Position numbers and translations under genes: made by a program. Below the pieces are notes generated by a model. That model was not told the origin of the DNA. It did not search any database and saw only the letters and a program-made list of their open reading frames with translations. DNA of 64,000 bases from Leptospira koniambonensis. GTDB lineage: Bacteria > Spirochaetota > Leptospiria > Leptospirales > Leptospiraceae. Positions 35,763-44,997 of the stretch are shown in pieces; within the stretch, counting starts at the first letter, position 1; every line of letters begins with the position of its first letter. The DNA is taken from contig NZ_RQFY01000011.1 in the NCBI RefSeq assembly GCF_004769555.1, forward strand, positions 92,703 to 156,702, written 5' to 3'.

Positions 35763-37197
35763 CGAAAATATCGTCTGCTTCTTCGTATCTTCCTTTTCGA
35801 CGAAGTGTGTACTGCAATAGTTTCTTTTTATCTTCGATCAGGTCTTCGTAGCCGGATTTGTCATTTCTATAATCCGGATCTATTGTATAAACTTCAGTAT
35901 CCAAGGCATCCAGTTCTTTGAGAGCCTGGTCAAAATTAGATTCGTGCAATAGACATCTGACTCTCATCAGTTTCGCTTCGAATCTCGTGCCTAAATCTGT
36001 TGCGGAAGATTGATAAACCGCTTCAAACATATCCTTTGCTTTTTTTCTATAATTGGAATCTCTATCTCCCAATTTATAGAAGAGTTGAGCATTTCGGTTC
36101 AGGTTAGAATAAAATACCTTACCACCTTCTGTATCAGAAGCCTCACAAGGTATGGCAGCGATCGCACTTGCTCCCCAATATTTTGCTTCCGCAGGGATTG
36201 CTCTTTTAGAGCAGGAAAAATACAGAACTCTTGTAAATAAGGAAACTGATTCCTCCGGGGAAAGAGAAGGATGGGATTCATCGGTTCTAAGTCTGAGTAA
36301 CTCTAAGGTTTTTAACAGAAGTGTCTTATACTTATTCGCGGTTAATGTAGTTGTATCAGGATAATCTTCTGAGAATACAATAGGAGAAGATTGAGACTCT
36401 GTGATCTTTTTCCAGATTCGGATCTCTTTTGGAAGATCCTCGGTTACATTCTCTTCTTCTTCCTTATTGCAGCTAAAACTAAAAAAATTCAGAATTCGTT
36501 TCCACCAAGGAATGGATGGAGGTTTTGCCTCTTTCAATTTTTCGAATACTAGTTCTTCTATTCTTTGGATTGCTTGGAAATGTGCAAGTATTGCCTCTTC
36601 TGGACGGCAAGTAGCAAAAGAAGAAATTCTGATCTTCTCCAAAAGACCTTTGCCTGAGATCTCAGGTTTGTCTTTTCCAAGAGTTGCTTGGCTTGGTGGA
36701 GAATTATATCCATCAAATGGATTATAGTTTAAGGCCCTTTTATAATAATCTAAAGCTTCTAGAGGGATTTTATTAAATGTTTTCCAGTAATCAAATGGAT
36801 CCACAGGTTTTTCTCCCGTGGAAAATTTGGTCTCGCTTGGATTGGATAATCTTTCTATGGTCCAGCCTTGGTGTTTCGCTTCCATCCAGCTTGGGACCCT
36901 GAAAATATCTCCGCTACCTTCTTTCCCTATTTTATAAGCTCGGACGCAGGCCCTAGACATTTGGTCCGTTCTGAGATAATGTTCGATCTGTCTGTATTCT
37001 ACCTTTTCAGATAATAGATCGTCTCCCTTGGACTGTAATTTTGCGGAAAGGGAAGGATTTAAGACGGGAGGTTCCAACCATAATGCGAAGGAACGTAAAA
37101 TCTGGAATCTCCTGGGATAGATATAGATCGCTGCCAGGGTCCAAATCAACAAAAGTGTTAAGAATAACTTTTTCTTTTCTTTTAGAATGCTGAACAA
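35749..37197 (-). CDS. Membrane-anchored TPR-like protein, 482 aa
   Basis: One N-terminal transmembrane helix (FLTLLLIWTLAAIYIYP) with the remaining ~455 residues probably outside the cytoplasm. Helix-rich segments with Ala/Leu/Tyr patterns (YSNLNRNAQLFYKLGDRD, ATDLGTRFEAKLMRVRCLL) look like tetratricopeptide repeats, but no repeat matches cleanly. I do not recognise a family. It is upstream of and overlaps the cysteine desulfurase gene, and divergent from another TPR gene at 37313. Confidence 0.7.
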   Translation of the reverse strand: MFSILKEKKKLFLTLLLIWTLAAIYIYPRRFQILRSFALWLEPPVLNPSLSAKLQSKGDDLLSEKVEYRQIEHYLRTDQMSRACVRAYKIGKEGSGDIFRVPSWMEAKHQGWTIERLSNPSETKFSTGEKPVDPFDYWKTFNKIPLEALDYYKRALNYNPFDGYNSPPSQATLGKDKPEISGKGLLEKIRISSFATCRPEEAILAHFQAIQRIEELVFEKLKEAKPPSIPWWKRILNFFSFSCNKEEEENVTEDLPKEIRIWKKITESQSSPIVFSEDYPDTTTLTANKYKTLLLKTLELLRLRTDESHPSLSPEESVSLFTRVLYFSCSKRAIPAEAKYWGASAIAAIPCEASDTEGGKVFYSNLNRNAQLFYKLGDRDSNYRKKAKDMFEAVYQSSATDLGTRFEAKLMRVRCLLHESNFDQALKELDALDTEVYTIDPDYRNDKSGYEDLIEDKKKLLQYTLRRKGRYEEADDIFDEKN

Positions 37198-37312
37198 TTT
37201 CTTTCCTTAAGTTCCGGAAAATTCGTTAGACGAATAGAGTCCCTCGCTTGAGAGTAGAGAGAGTGAAGATTTCGCTTTTTTCGATTCCAAACCCTATACA
37301 AGTCCGGGGATT

Positions 37313-39328
37313 ATGAAACACGCAAGCATTATTCCGATCCTTCTGGTATCCGTCCTGGATGCTGGCATATTATTTGCTTCTCCCCGAAATACCGACTCTG
37401 TTTTTGTATGTAGGGACACTGATTCTTCCGGGAGGGCGAGAGCCGTTTGGCCGGCCTATTATTATTCTCTTGGCTTAGAGAGTTTGAATAAGGCCAGAAA
37501 TTCTGAAGGAAGAGAAAGAACTGAAGAGATCATAGAAGCAGTCCGAAATTTCCAAGATTATATTCGCTGTTCTGAATCTGTAGGATCTCCTGTATCTGCA
37601 GTGTTTCGTTGGAACAAGGCATTAGCTCATTATTATTTGGGACAATGGAAGGACGCAGTTTCAGAACTGGATCTAGCCGAAAAGTCAGATCCTAATTTTA
37701 GAGAATCCTATATTCTAAAAGGAACCATTCTTTTAAATAGTGGAGAATATGAAAAGGCTGCTACTTATTTGGAATCTCATCTGAGTAAATTTTCAGAAGA
37801 TCCAGATTTCTATTATTTATTAAGTTCTGCTGAGCTCGCTTTAAAGAATGATGCAAAATCTGTTCTGTATTTGAGTTCTCTTAGAGATCTTATCAAACAA
37901 AAAGATGCCAATCCTAAATATCCTGAATTCGTATATTTATCTTTAGGAAAAACTTACTTTGCATTAGGTCAAAATACAAAAGCGCTCTTTTATATTTCGG
38001 GTTATCTGGAGATGAGACCTGAAAACTGGGAGATCCGATTTCTTCTCGCAAAAATTTTAGACCAACTAGGTAAATTCTCCCAGGCAAAAAAACAATTACA
38101 AAGAATCCTACAAGAGATCCAAGGAAATTCCTCTGTGGAATTGATGCTTGGAGAGATGTACTTTATAGAAAGTAGATCTATGGCAGCAGGTTATTTTGAG
38201 GATCTGAAGAAAAAAGGAAAATTGAATAAGGACGGAGTTCTATTTGGGCTTTATTCTGTTCTAAATTCAAAATATTCAGATGCGAGGCGTATTCTTTTCC
38301 CTTTAAAGGAAAAATTTCCTAAGAGACTTTCCATTCGCCTTGGGGTTTTAGAGATCCAAAAAAGAGATGCTAATATTGATAAAAAAGAATATATCAAAGA
38401 ATTGATTGAAGTAGCTTCTATTGCACTCCAATCCCAACTGACCACACTTGCAGAAACATTATTACTCGAATCTATAAAGATCACTGAACAAGAAAAATTA
38501 GATCCAAGAATTCTCGCAGAACAATATGATTTTTTAGCGGGAGTATACGAACAATCAGGTTCAGTATTTAGATCCATCATTTCTGTTCGTAAGGCAATCC
38601 AATACACTTCTTCTCCAGAAGATTCTAAAAAATATGAATTACATTTGGCATTTTTGCTTCGGGGAAATCCTCCAGGAAAAGTCCAAGAGTCAGAAGAGAT
38701 CATACAGAACATTCTCAAAAATGATCCGAATAATCATTATGCGTATTATCTTTTAGGAATTGTTCTCTTCCAATCTGAAAAACTAGAGGCAAGCAGGGGA
38801 GCATTCGAACAAGCAATTCGATTGGAGCCAAAATCTTCCGTGTATTATTTTTACAGGGCTTCTACTTTAGAAAAACTAGGAAGGCTTCCTGAGATGGAAG
38901 CGGATCTTCGTAAGTCTATGGAATTAGATCCTGAAAATCCAATCGCATATAATTATTTAGGTTATCATTATTCCGAAAAAGGAATTCGTTTGGATGAGGC
39001 TTTAGATCTAATCCGAAAAGCAGTGGAACTTGCTCCCGATAATGAAGCATACCAAGATAGTTTGGGTTGGATCTATTATAAAAAGGGAAGAGTAGACGAG
39101 GCTTTATTACATTTGAATCTTGCCTTCCAAATTTTACAGGATAAAAACGAATTTGATCCTACTATCTGTGAACATTTAGGTGATGTTCATCACGAAAGAA
39201 GAGAATTTGCAGATGCCAGAAGATTCTGGGAAAAATCGGAAACTCTTTTTCAAAAGAAGGAAGACAAAGTTCGAATTCGAGAAAAATTGGAGAGGTTAAG
39301 AACGAATCCGGTCTCAAATAAATCTTAA
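37313..39328 (+). CDS. Exported TPR-repeat protein, 671 aa
   Basis: A signal peptide (MKHASIIPILLVSVLDAGILFA) is followed by at least nine tetratricopeptide-like repeats, the best being HYAYYLLGIVLFQSEKLEAS, NPIAYNYLGYHYSEKGIRLDE and AYQDSLGWIYYKKGRVDEAL, the last two in the form of the Ala-Tyr-x-Asp-Ser-Leu-Gly-Trp repeat common in exported TPR proteins. It should be periplasmic or surface-exposed and act as a protein scaffold. It is followed with a one-base overlap by a lipoprotein gene, so both are probably parts of one envelope complex. Confidence 0.82.
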   Translation: MKHASIIPILLVSVLDAGILFASPRNTDSVFVCRDTDSSGRARAVWPAYYYSLGLESLNKARNSEGRERTEEIIEAVRNFQDYIRCSESVGSPVSAVFRWNKALAHYYLGQWKDAVSELDLAEKSDPNFRESYILKGTILLNSGEYEKAATYLESHLSKFSEDPDFYYLLSSAELALKNDAKSVLYLSSLRDLIKQKDANPKYPEFVYLSLGKTYFALGQNTKALFYISGYLEMRPENWEIRFLLAKILDQLGKFSQAKKQLQRILQEIQGNSSVELMLGEMYFIESRSMAAGYFEDLKKKGKLNKDGVLFGLYSVLNSKYSDARRILFPLKEKFPKRLSIRLGVLEIQKRDANIDKKEYIKELIEVASIALQSQLTTLAETLLLESIKITEQEKLDPRILAEQYDFLAGVYEQSGSVFRSIISVRKAIQYTSSPEDSKKYELHLAFLLRGNPPGKVQESEEIIQNILKNDPNNHYAYYLLGIVLFQSEKLEASRGAFEQAIRLEPKSSVYYFYRASTLEKLGRLPEMEADLRKSMELDPENPIAYNYLGYHYSEKGIRLDEALDLIRKAVELAPDNEAYQDSLGWIYYKKGRVDEALLHLNLAFQILQDKNEFDPTICEHLGDVHHERREFADARRFWEKSETLFQKKEDKVRIREKLERLRTNPVSNKS

Positions 39329-39345
39329 TGACCGGGAGGGCTGTT

Positions 39346-40155
39346 TTGAGAACAAACTATTTCACTCGAATCTTTGCATTCGGATCATTATTTTGTTTTA
39401 TTCTATTCTTCCAATCCTGTGTAACCACGGATATTGAAGAGGTTAATTTCCGCCAAAAGGGAAAGATCAAATTTTGGAGCGCCAAATCAAAGGAAGGCTC
39501 CAAATATTTAGAAGGTCTTCGTAAATTAGAAGAATCGAATACTTCTTATTCAGGAGAATTCGATATACGTATCCAAAATTTTTTCCCTAAAAAGGATGTA
39601 TTCTCTTTAGCTGGAAAGATCTTCTATGATAAGCCGACCGGCAAAATGCAAATTGAGTTAACAGATAAACTCTTTGGGATCAGCGTTTCTAAGGTATTCA
39701 GCGATGGGCAAACAATTAGGATCAAAACTGTTTCCGTAGATAAGATCCATGAACAAACGATGGATGATATCGTATTATCTGATCCGAGCACTGGAAAACA
39801 AACGGTAGTTCCGTTTCCAGTCATCTACTATCTTCTTTCCAATAGAAACGCAGAATTATTCAAGCCACAATGGACGCTCGTTCAGCCGAACGATGGAATT
39901 GTTCTCGTCAGAAAACCGGGCGAAGAATGGACTTACTACACCGCGGAAAATGGGATCCGTTCAGTGGAATGGGATTCCAGCGGTAAAAATGTAAAGGCAG
40001 TAACGAGTGTTCAGGGAGAAGTAGAATTTCCTCCTAAAACCACGATCACACGTATTGTTTCCAGAACGGATGGTGCTGACCAGAATCGTATCGAGATTAA
40101 AATGAAAAAAGTATCCCGCACTGATAAATTGAATCAAATAGTGTTCGGATTCTAA
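39346..40155 (+). CDS. Lipoprotein, possibly LolB/DUF4292-like fold
   Basis: The signal peptide ends in LFFQSC, a good lipobox. The mature region has the alternating beta-strand layout of lipoprotein-binding half-barrels (SGEFDIRIQNFF, GKIFYDKPTGKMQIELTDKLFGISVSKVFSDG), resembling LolB or DUF4292 proteins; this is a shape judgement, not a match. The ATG at 39328 overlaps the preceding TPR gene stop, but GGGAGG stands six bases before a TTG at 39346, making TTG the better start (269 aa). It is co-expressed with the TPR protein. Confidence 0.68.
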   Translation: MRTNYFTRIFAFGSLFCFILFFQSCVTTDIEEVNFRQKGKIKFWSAKSKEGSKYLEGLRKLEESNTSYSGEFDIRIQNFFPKKDVFSLAGKIFYDKPTGKMQIELTDKLFGISVSKVFSDGQTIRIKTVSVDKIHEQTMDDIVLSDPSTGKQTVVPFPVIYYLLSNRNAELFKPQWTLVQPNDGIVLVRKPGEEWTYYTAENGIRSVEWDSSGKNVKAVTSVQGEVEFPPKTTITRIVSRTDGADQNRIEIKMKKVSRTDKLNQIVFGF

Positions 40156-40172
40156 TATTAAGGAAAGTGAAT

Positions 40173-40937
40173 ATGTTAGACGTAGAAAAAAACGGTCATA
40201 TTTTAGAACTTTATATCAAAACAAACGAGACCAATTCTTTAGGAAGAGAGTTTTTCCGCAAATTTAGAGATGTGCTTGAGCAGGCGGAAAACGATAGATC
40301 CGTAAAATCTATCCTTCTTTCAGGCAGAAACGATAAGTTTTTTTCAAATGGATTTGATCCTGATATCTTCGTAGGTAAAAACCTGGAAGAAATTAAAGAA
40401 GTTTTAAGAGAGGCACTCGGTGCCTGCGGAAGAGTTTTGTTCTCTCCTAAACCAGTAGTTTGTGCAATGAATGGTCACTCTATGGGAGTGGGGGCAGTCA
40501 TCGCTATATTCTCCGATTACAGAATTCTCGTAGAGAAAAAAGGAAGATTGGGTTTTCCTGAGTCGCTAATCGGTATCAATTTCCCATCCACTGCAGGAAC
40601 AGTTCTGAAAGATCTAGTCGGAATGAAAACAGCAAGAGATCTTTTGTATAGTGGAAGAGGTTTAAAAGCAGACGAGGCTGTTCAAGTAGGACTAGTCGAA
40701 GAATCTGCTACTCCTGAAGAAGTTATCACTAAAGCCAGAAAATGGTGCTCTCAATTCCAAGATATGGCAATGGAATCAGTAGTAGGAGTTAAAATTGCTC
40801 TTAGAGATTCTCAACGTTTGCTTGCTGACACATTAGAGAAAAGAGATGTGGATCTTCTTGCGCAAGCAATCGCTTCCTCCAATGGACAGGAAGGAATGAA
40901 GTCCATCCAGGAAAGAAGACGCCCAGTCTTTACCTGA
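40173..40937 (+). CDS. Enoyl-CoA hydratase/isomerase (crotonase) family
   Basis: Crotonase fold, cytoplasmic, acting on acyl-CoA. The oxyanion hole residues are in KFFSNGFD and GHSMGVGA. Of the two hydratase glutamates, the one in FPESLIGI is present, but the one usually found in the GG-x-C-E-L segment is replaced (GVGAVIAIFSD). This points to an enoyl-CoA isomerase or a non-hydratase member. The ATG at 40173 with AGGAAA is preferred to the GTG at 40167. It is followed by a perfect hairpin at 40944. Confidence 0.85.
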   Translation: MLDVEKNGHILELYIKTNETNSLGREFFRKFRDVLEQAENDRSVKSILLSGRNDKFFSNGFDPDIFVGKNLEEIKEVLREALGACGRVLFSPKPVVCAMNGHSMGVGAVIAIFSDYRILVEKKGRLGFPESLIGINFPSTAGTVLKDLVGMKTARDLLYSGRGLKADEAVQVGLVEESATPEEVITKARKWCSQFQDMAMESVVGVKIALRDSQRLLADTLEKRDVDLLAQAIASSNGQEGMKSIQERRRPVFT

Positions 40938-40943
40938 TATTAA

Positions 40944-40966
40944 AGCCTGGGATTTTATCCCAGGCT
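40944..40966 (+). terminator. Perfect hairpin after the crotonase gene
   Basis: AGCCTGGGAT (40944-40953) pairs without mismatch with ATCCCAGGCT (40957-40966) around TTT. It is followed by ATATTACTT, a weak T tract. It lies between converging genes, and its symmetry allows it to serve the AGPS-like gene on the minus strand as well. Confidence 0.6.
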
Positions 40967-41007
40967 ATATTACTTACGCCAGCCCCGGCGCTTGCCTTAA
41001 CGAATTT

Positions 41008-42702
41008 TTAAGAATGGAATAATTTTCCTGGATTCAAAATTTCTTTTTGATCCAATACTTTCTTAAGTCCGTTTAGAGCTTCTACTCCAGGTTTACCTAA
41101 ACTAGATTCATACCATTTTTTATGATCGAAACCGACTCCATGGTGATGGCTGATCGGAGCTTTAAAAGAAGTGAATGTATCCGAAACGGATCTTTTCATC
41201 TTAAACCATTGTTCTTCTGGTTTTTTAGCATCCATAGGGAATAAGATCGTATAATACAAACAAGCTCCCTCATGATAACTATGAGATAAATGGCACATAG
41301 CAATGGAACCAGGGATAGAATTTTGTAAGGACTCAATTCCAGCTTTATGAAGATCTTCTAGCTTATCATACGTGCTAGAAGTTTCCATAGTATCCACTCC
41401 CATTCCATACTGCATTACATGGTTTCGCAAGAAAGGCATATTATACCTGCTATGGATCCAATTTTGTCCTAACTTTTCGCCAGCGAAGATCGCTCCGCCT
41501 TTTTTCCAAAGTTTTTTAAGACCTTCGAAGGAACGATCTACTTCTTGTCTAGATCCGTCTAATCCCACTAAGACTACACATTTATTTTCTCCGATACCTA
41601 CTGATTTTAGAAAAGAATTCTGCAGGAATTTTTTGAATTTCCGACCTAATGTATTCTTCTTTCCTAATTCACCTAAATACTCATAGAGTCTTGTTTCATT
41701 TGCATCAGACAGCCTAAGCATAGAAGTTTTGATCTCTTCCTGATTTGCTTTTCTGATAAAATTGATAGAAGAAAGTAGATTTGGAAATACTAGTCCGAAA
41801 TATTTTCTAGTTTCTGGGATTTTGTGTATCTTAATAGTAACTTCTGAAATAATTCCTAAAAGACCTTCGCTACCTGCGATGATCTGATTCCAATCTGGTC
41901 CTATAGAAGCAGCTGGCGCTCTTAAAGTTTCTACTGTTCCTTTCGGGCTGATCAATTTTACTGAACTTAATATTTCTTCTATCTTTCCGTAACGATTGGA
42001 TTGTTGTCCCGCGCTTCTTGCAGCGACCCATCCGCCTAAGGTGGAATATTCGAAAGATTGAGGAAAATGTCCTAAGGTGTAGCCCTTTAAATTGAGGCCA
42101 TATTCTAATTTAGGCCCATAAATCCCTGCTTGGAAAGTTGCAGTCATACTGATCGGATCAAAGGATACGAGCTCAGTCATCTCTGTCATATCCAAAGAAA
42201 GAACTGCTTTTTGTCCTTTACCTTTGATTACTTCTACACCACCCACTACGGAAGATCCTCCTCCGAAAGGAATGACAGTAATCTTGTTTTTAGAACAATA
42301 TTCTAAAATTTTAATGATCTCTGAATCTTTTTTCGGATAAACAACTCCATCTACAAATGCTTTTAAACTATTGAAATGAAGTCTTAGAACGTCGTAGTAA
42401 CTTCTGCCTGCGGAATGGAAAATTCTCTCGTATCTATCGTTTTTGAAATTATTTTTACCAACGATAGAGCTTAGATTTTTAATATCATTAGGGCTTAGTT
42501 TTGCATTTGGTAGTTTGATCTCGTCAAGAGCAACTGCGGGAGTTTCGCGGATTGAATCTAATTTGAATTCTCTTTGGAGAAGTTTGAGTATCTCAGGCAT
42601 CTGGGCCTTTCTACCAAAGTCCTGGTCATTTGCACCCCAGGCATTCCATCTAAGATTGGATCTGGAATAGTCGATTTTGGAATTGAGTTCGTGGTAGAAC
42701 AT
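41008..42702 (-). CDS. FAD-linked oxidase, alkylglycerone-phosphate synthase-like
   Basis: PCMH-type flavoprotein. The N-terminal RWNAWGANDQDF and the FAD loop FGGGSSVVGGVEV match the alkyldihydroxyacetonephosphate synthase (AGPS) branch, as do the C-terminal GACLYYTI and SHHHGVGFDHKKWY, where AGPS uses a Tyr and a His in catalysis. At 564 aa it is in the family range. AGPS makes the ether bond of ether lipids in eukaryotes; bacterial members are often annotated only as FAD-binding oxidases, and some act on hydroxy acids. It is near GlpD (44998), also linked to dihydroxyacetone phosphate, but is separately transcribed. Confidence 0.82.
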   Translation of the reverse strand: MFYHELNSKIDYSRSNLRWNAWGANDQDFGRKAQMPEILKLLQREFKLDSIRETPAVALDEIKLPNAKLSPNDIKNLSSIVGKNNFKNDRYERIFHSAGRSYYDVLRLHFNSLKAFVDGVVYPKKDSEIIKILEYCSKNKITVIPFGGGSSVVGGVEVIKGKGQKAVLSLDMTEMTELVSFDPISMTATFQAGIYGPKLEYGLNLKGYTLGHFPQSFEYSTLGGWVAARSAGQQSNRYGKIEEILSSVKLISPKGTVETLRAPAASIGPDWNQIIAGSEGLLGIISEVTIKIHKIPETRKYFGLVFPNLLSSINFIRKANQEEIKTSMLRLSDANETRLYEYLGELGKKNTLGRKFKKFLQNSFLKSVGIGENKCVVLVGLDGSRQEVDRSFEGLKKLWKKGGAIFAGEKLGQNWIHSRYNMPFLRNHVMQYGMGVDTMETSSTYDKLEDLHKAGIESLQNSIPGSIAMCHLSHSYHEGACLYYTILFPMDAKKPEEQWFKMKRSVSDTFTSFKAPISHHHGVGFDHKKWYESSLGKPGVEALNGLKKVLDQKEILNPGKLFHS

Positions 42703-42800
42703 TTTAGTCTTATCTCCGATTAATTAAAACGTTTCCAATAAATATGAATCTTTCCAGAGGGCAAGGTAAAAAGGATTTTTGATACAAGTCAAATCTCAGC

Positions 42801-42816
42801 TATAGGAGTTCCTATA
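42801..42816. repeat. Short palindrome TATAGGA-GT-TCCTATA
   Basis: TATAGGAGTTCCTATA is palindromic except for its central two bases. It lies between the AGPS-like gene and the 3' end of the SpoIIE gene. It shares the GGAGTTCC core with the repeat sites at 49783, 50016, 63709 and 63840. Function unknown; possibly an operator or part of a repeat family. Confidence 0.45.
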
Positions 42817-42831
42817 TGCGAACGCTTATCT

Positions 42832-44841
42832 CTATAGACGTTTTCTTAACTCTGCGATCTTTGGATCATCGGGTGAAAGAACGGAAGCTTCATCGATTAG
42901 CTTTTTGGCTCTGAAAGAATTGCCAAGTAACCTATAAATATCCGACAGGTTGATCAAGTTTTTCAAATGATTTGGAGAACGTACTCTTAATTTCTCTCCA
43001 AGCTCAGCCGCCGATTTTAAATATTCAGAGTCTTTTTTTTGAGTATAAGCCTTCTTCCAAAGGATAGAAGAATAAAATAAAATTTCAGTTTCAGAAGGAT
43101 CCCAGGCCAAAGACTTTTCGGCCCATTCTGCCGCTTTTTTGAATTCGGATATTTTATCGTACCATCTGGATAGAAGTTTGGCTACTTGAGGGAAATAACG
43201 TTCTCCAACTGTACCTGATTTTTTTAAACCTTCTTCCAATATCCTTATTGCGTCCTTTGTGTTTCCTTTTTGGAAAGCAGACTCAGCTTCCGTAATGGAT
43301 TTTTTGTCTTCCATATATGGATTTCTGGAAGGATTATAAGAAATAGATAATATACTCAAATCATCCGAAAGTTTTCCTCTGCTAATGAGGGACCTGCGGA
43401 TCGTTTTTAATACTCCGCCACTTTCTTCCACTGAGGCGAGGAAGATTGTTTCGTCCTCGTTCATAACTCGTTTGCCTGAAAAATCCTCTTCTAATACAAG
43501 GTCGTCTCTTCCATCAGATCCGCAAAAGATCGTATCTCCGGGAAGCATACGAAATGTTTGGACTTGGATCTTGGTACCGAACATCTCAGAAATCCCTAAT
43601 TTACGAATATTAGATTCTGCTCCCAGGAACATCGCCTTTCCATCTCTATACAGAACCGGCCAAGGATGTTCTGCATTGATATAATACATTGCTCCGGTTG
43701 AATGTTCTACTATTCCCAAAACTGCAGAGATCAACATGAATCCATCGAATGTCTCGAATACATTTTGAAGATCTATAAATGCTTCTTTCAACCAACGTTC
43801 TGGAGACTTGGATTGTATCTCTGGAGAAAGTCTAGTGCGGCTAATGATAGAATTGAATACAGAACCTAAAACCAAGGCGCCACCTGCACCCTGGATGGAT
43901 TTTCCCATCGCATCTCCGTTGATGAATGCAGTATAATCTCTGTCTTGGATTTTTACTATATAAGCGCTTAAGAAGTCTCCACCAAGTTCGTAATCTTTTT
44001 CTTTGAAAGAGAATTTTTTGTACTGATCCAGTAAGAATTCCACTTTTACTGCTGAATTTTCGGAATTGTCCAATTTGATTAGCGGTGAAAGAAGAAGTGC
44101 AGTTAAGAAATAATCTCCATCCTGCTTTTCTTTCAAAGCTTGGATCTGTTGCATCTTTTCAGAAATTTCTCTATTACTTTCCTGGATCTTAAATCTACTA
44201 ACAAAACTTACGAATCTATATCTTTCTAAAATTATAGAAAAAACTAAAGTGAGAAGGAACGCGATTCCCAGATTTTGCAAAGAGTAGGCAGCTTGAGGAG
44301 TGCTTAAATTCGGAGAATAGATCAGAGCGGATGTGATAAATGAAATCGCTGACAGAATTAAAAATACGAAATATGAATTTTTAGGAAGAGGAACAAATAC
44401 AATTGTGATAAGAGCGATTTGAAGACCTGATACGTAATTTGGATCGTCAGCAATTCTACCTGTAAAAAAAGAAGTGCAAAGAAGTAAATATGCGATGAAC
44501 GCATACGCCATTTCCAAACTATATCTGCGAGTAGGGATCTTGAATAATGTATCCATTAAAAGAAAGATTAAACTAAGAACACCAACTAAGGAGAATCCGA
44601 TCCGGAAATAAAAAAGTTCAGGAAATTCAGGATGTAATTTTTGGTCTGTTCCAAAAGCGAAACCAAGCCACACAAACATAGCAAGCACGGCGCCCGGATA
44701 TTGGATTGAGCGAGTCTGTCTTTTCAGATCCTCGATGTATTCTTTTTCATATACATCTCTATCTGGGTCCTTCTTAAAAAAACCTAGAATAGAATTCCAT
44801 TTGTTTTGAAAACTACCTGCCCGGGAGGAAGTGTATGACAT
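42832..44841 (-). CDS. Membrane SpoIIE-type PP2C phosphatase with C-terminal TPR
   Basis: Signalling protein in three parts. Residues 48-208 contain about six transmembrane helices. Residues ~240-495 are a PPM/SpoIIE serine/threonine phosphatase domain with the metal-site acidic motifs YELGGDFLSAYIV, FINGDAMGKS and FCGSDGRDDL. Residues ~510-669 are TPR-like (SAFQKGNTKDAIRILEEGLKK, AAEWAEKSLAWDPSETEILF). Such proteins usually dephosphorylate an anti-anti-sigma factor; no STAS or RsbW-like gene is adjacent. It is divergent from glpD with 156 bases between, space for both promoters. Confidence 0.88.
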   Translation of the reverse strand: MSYTSSRAGSFQNKWNSILGFFKKDPDRDVYEKEYIEDLKRQTRSIQYPGAVLAMFVWLGFAFGTDQKLHPEFPELFYFRIGFSLVGVLSLIFLLMDTLFKIPTRRYSLEMAYAFIAYLLLCTSFFTGRIADDPNYVSGLQIALITIVFVPLPKNSYFVFLILSAISFITSALIYSPNLSTPQAAYSLQNLGIAFLLTLVFSIILERYRFVSFVSRFKIQESNREISEKMQQIQALKEKQDGDYFLTALLLSPLIKLDNSENSAVKVEFLLDQYKKFSFKEKDYELGGDFLSAYIVKIQDRDYTAFINGDAMGKSIQGAGGALVLGSVFNSIISRTRLSPEIQSKSPERWLKEAFIDLQNVFETFDGFMLISAVLGIVEHSTGAMYYINAEHPWPVLYRDGKAMFLGAESNIRKLGISEMFGTKIQVQTFRMLPGDTIFCGSDGRDDLVLEEDFSGKRVMNEDETIFLASVEESGGVLKTIRRSLISRGKLSDDLSILSISYNPSRNPYMEDKKSITEAESAFQKGNTKDAIRILEEGLKKSGTVGERYFPQVAKLLSRWYDKISEFKKAAEWAEKSLAWDPSETEILFYSSILWKKAYTQKKDSEYLKSAAELGEKLRVRSPNHLKNLINLSDIYRLLGNSFRAKKLIDEASVLSPDDPKIAELRKRL

Positions 44842-44997
44842 CTATTGAATCGAACTCCGTTCGGTTCAAGTCCCTTAAATAAGTGGGAAATAAGAACCGG
44901 GTCTAAACAAAAATTATCATCTACTGATTTGGAGTAAAGAACTTGTATAATTTCTAATGTCTTGACCGACCGAGTTCTCAAATCCAAGCTGTGAATC

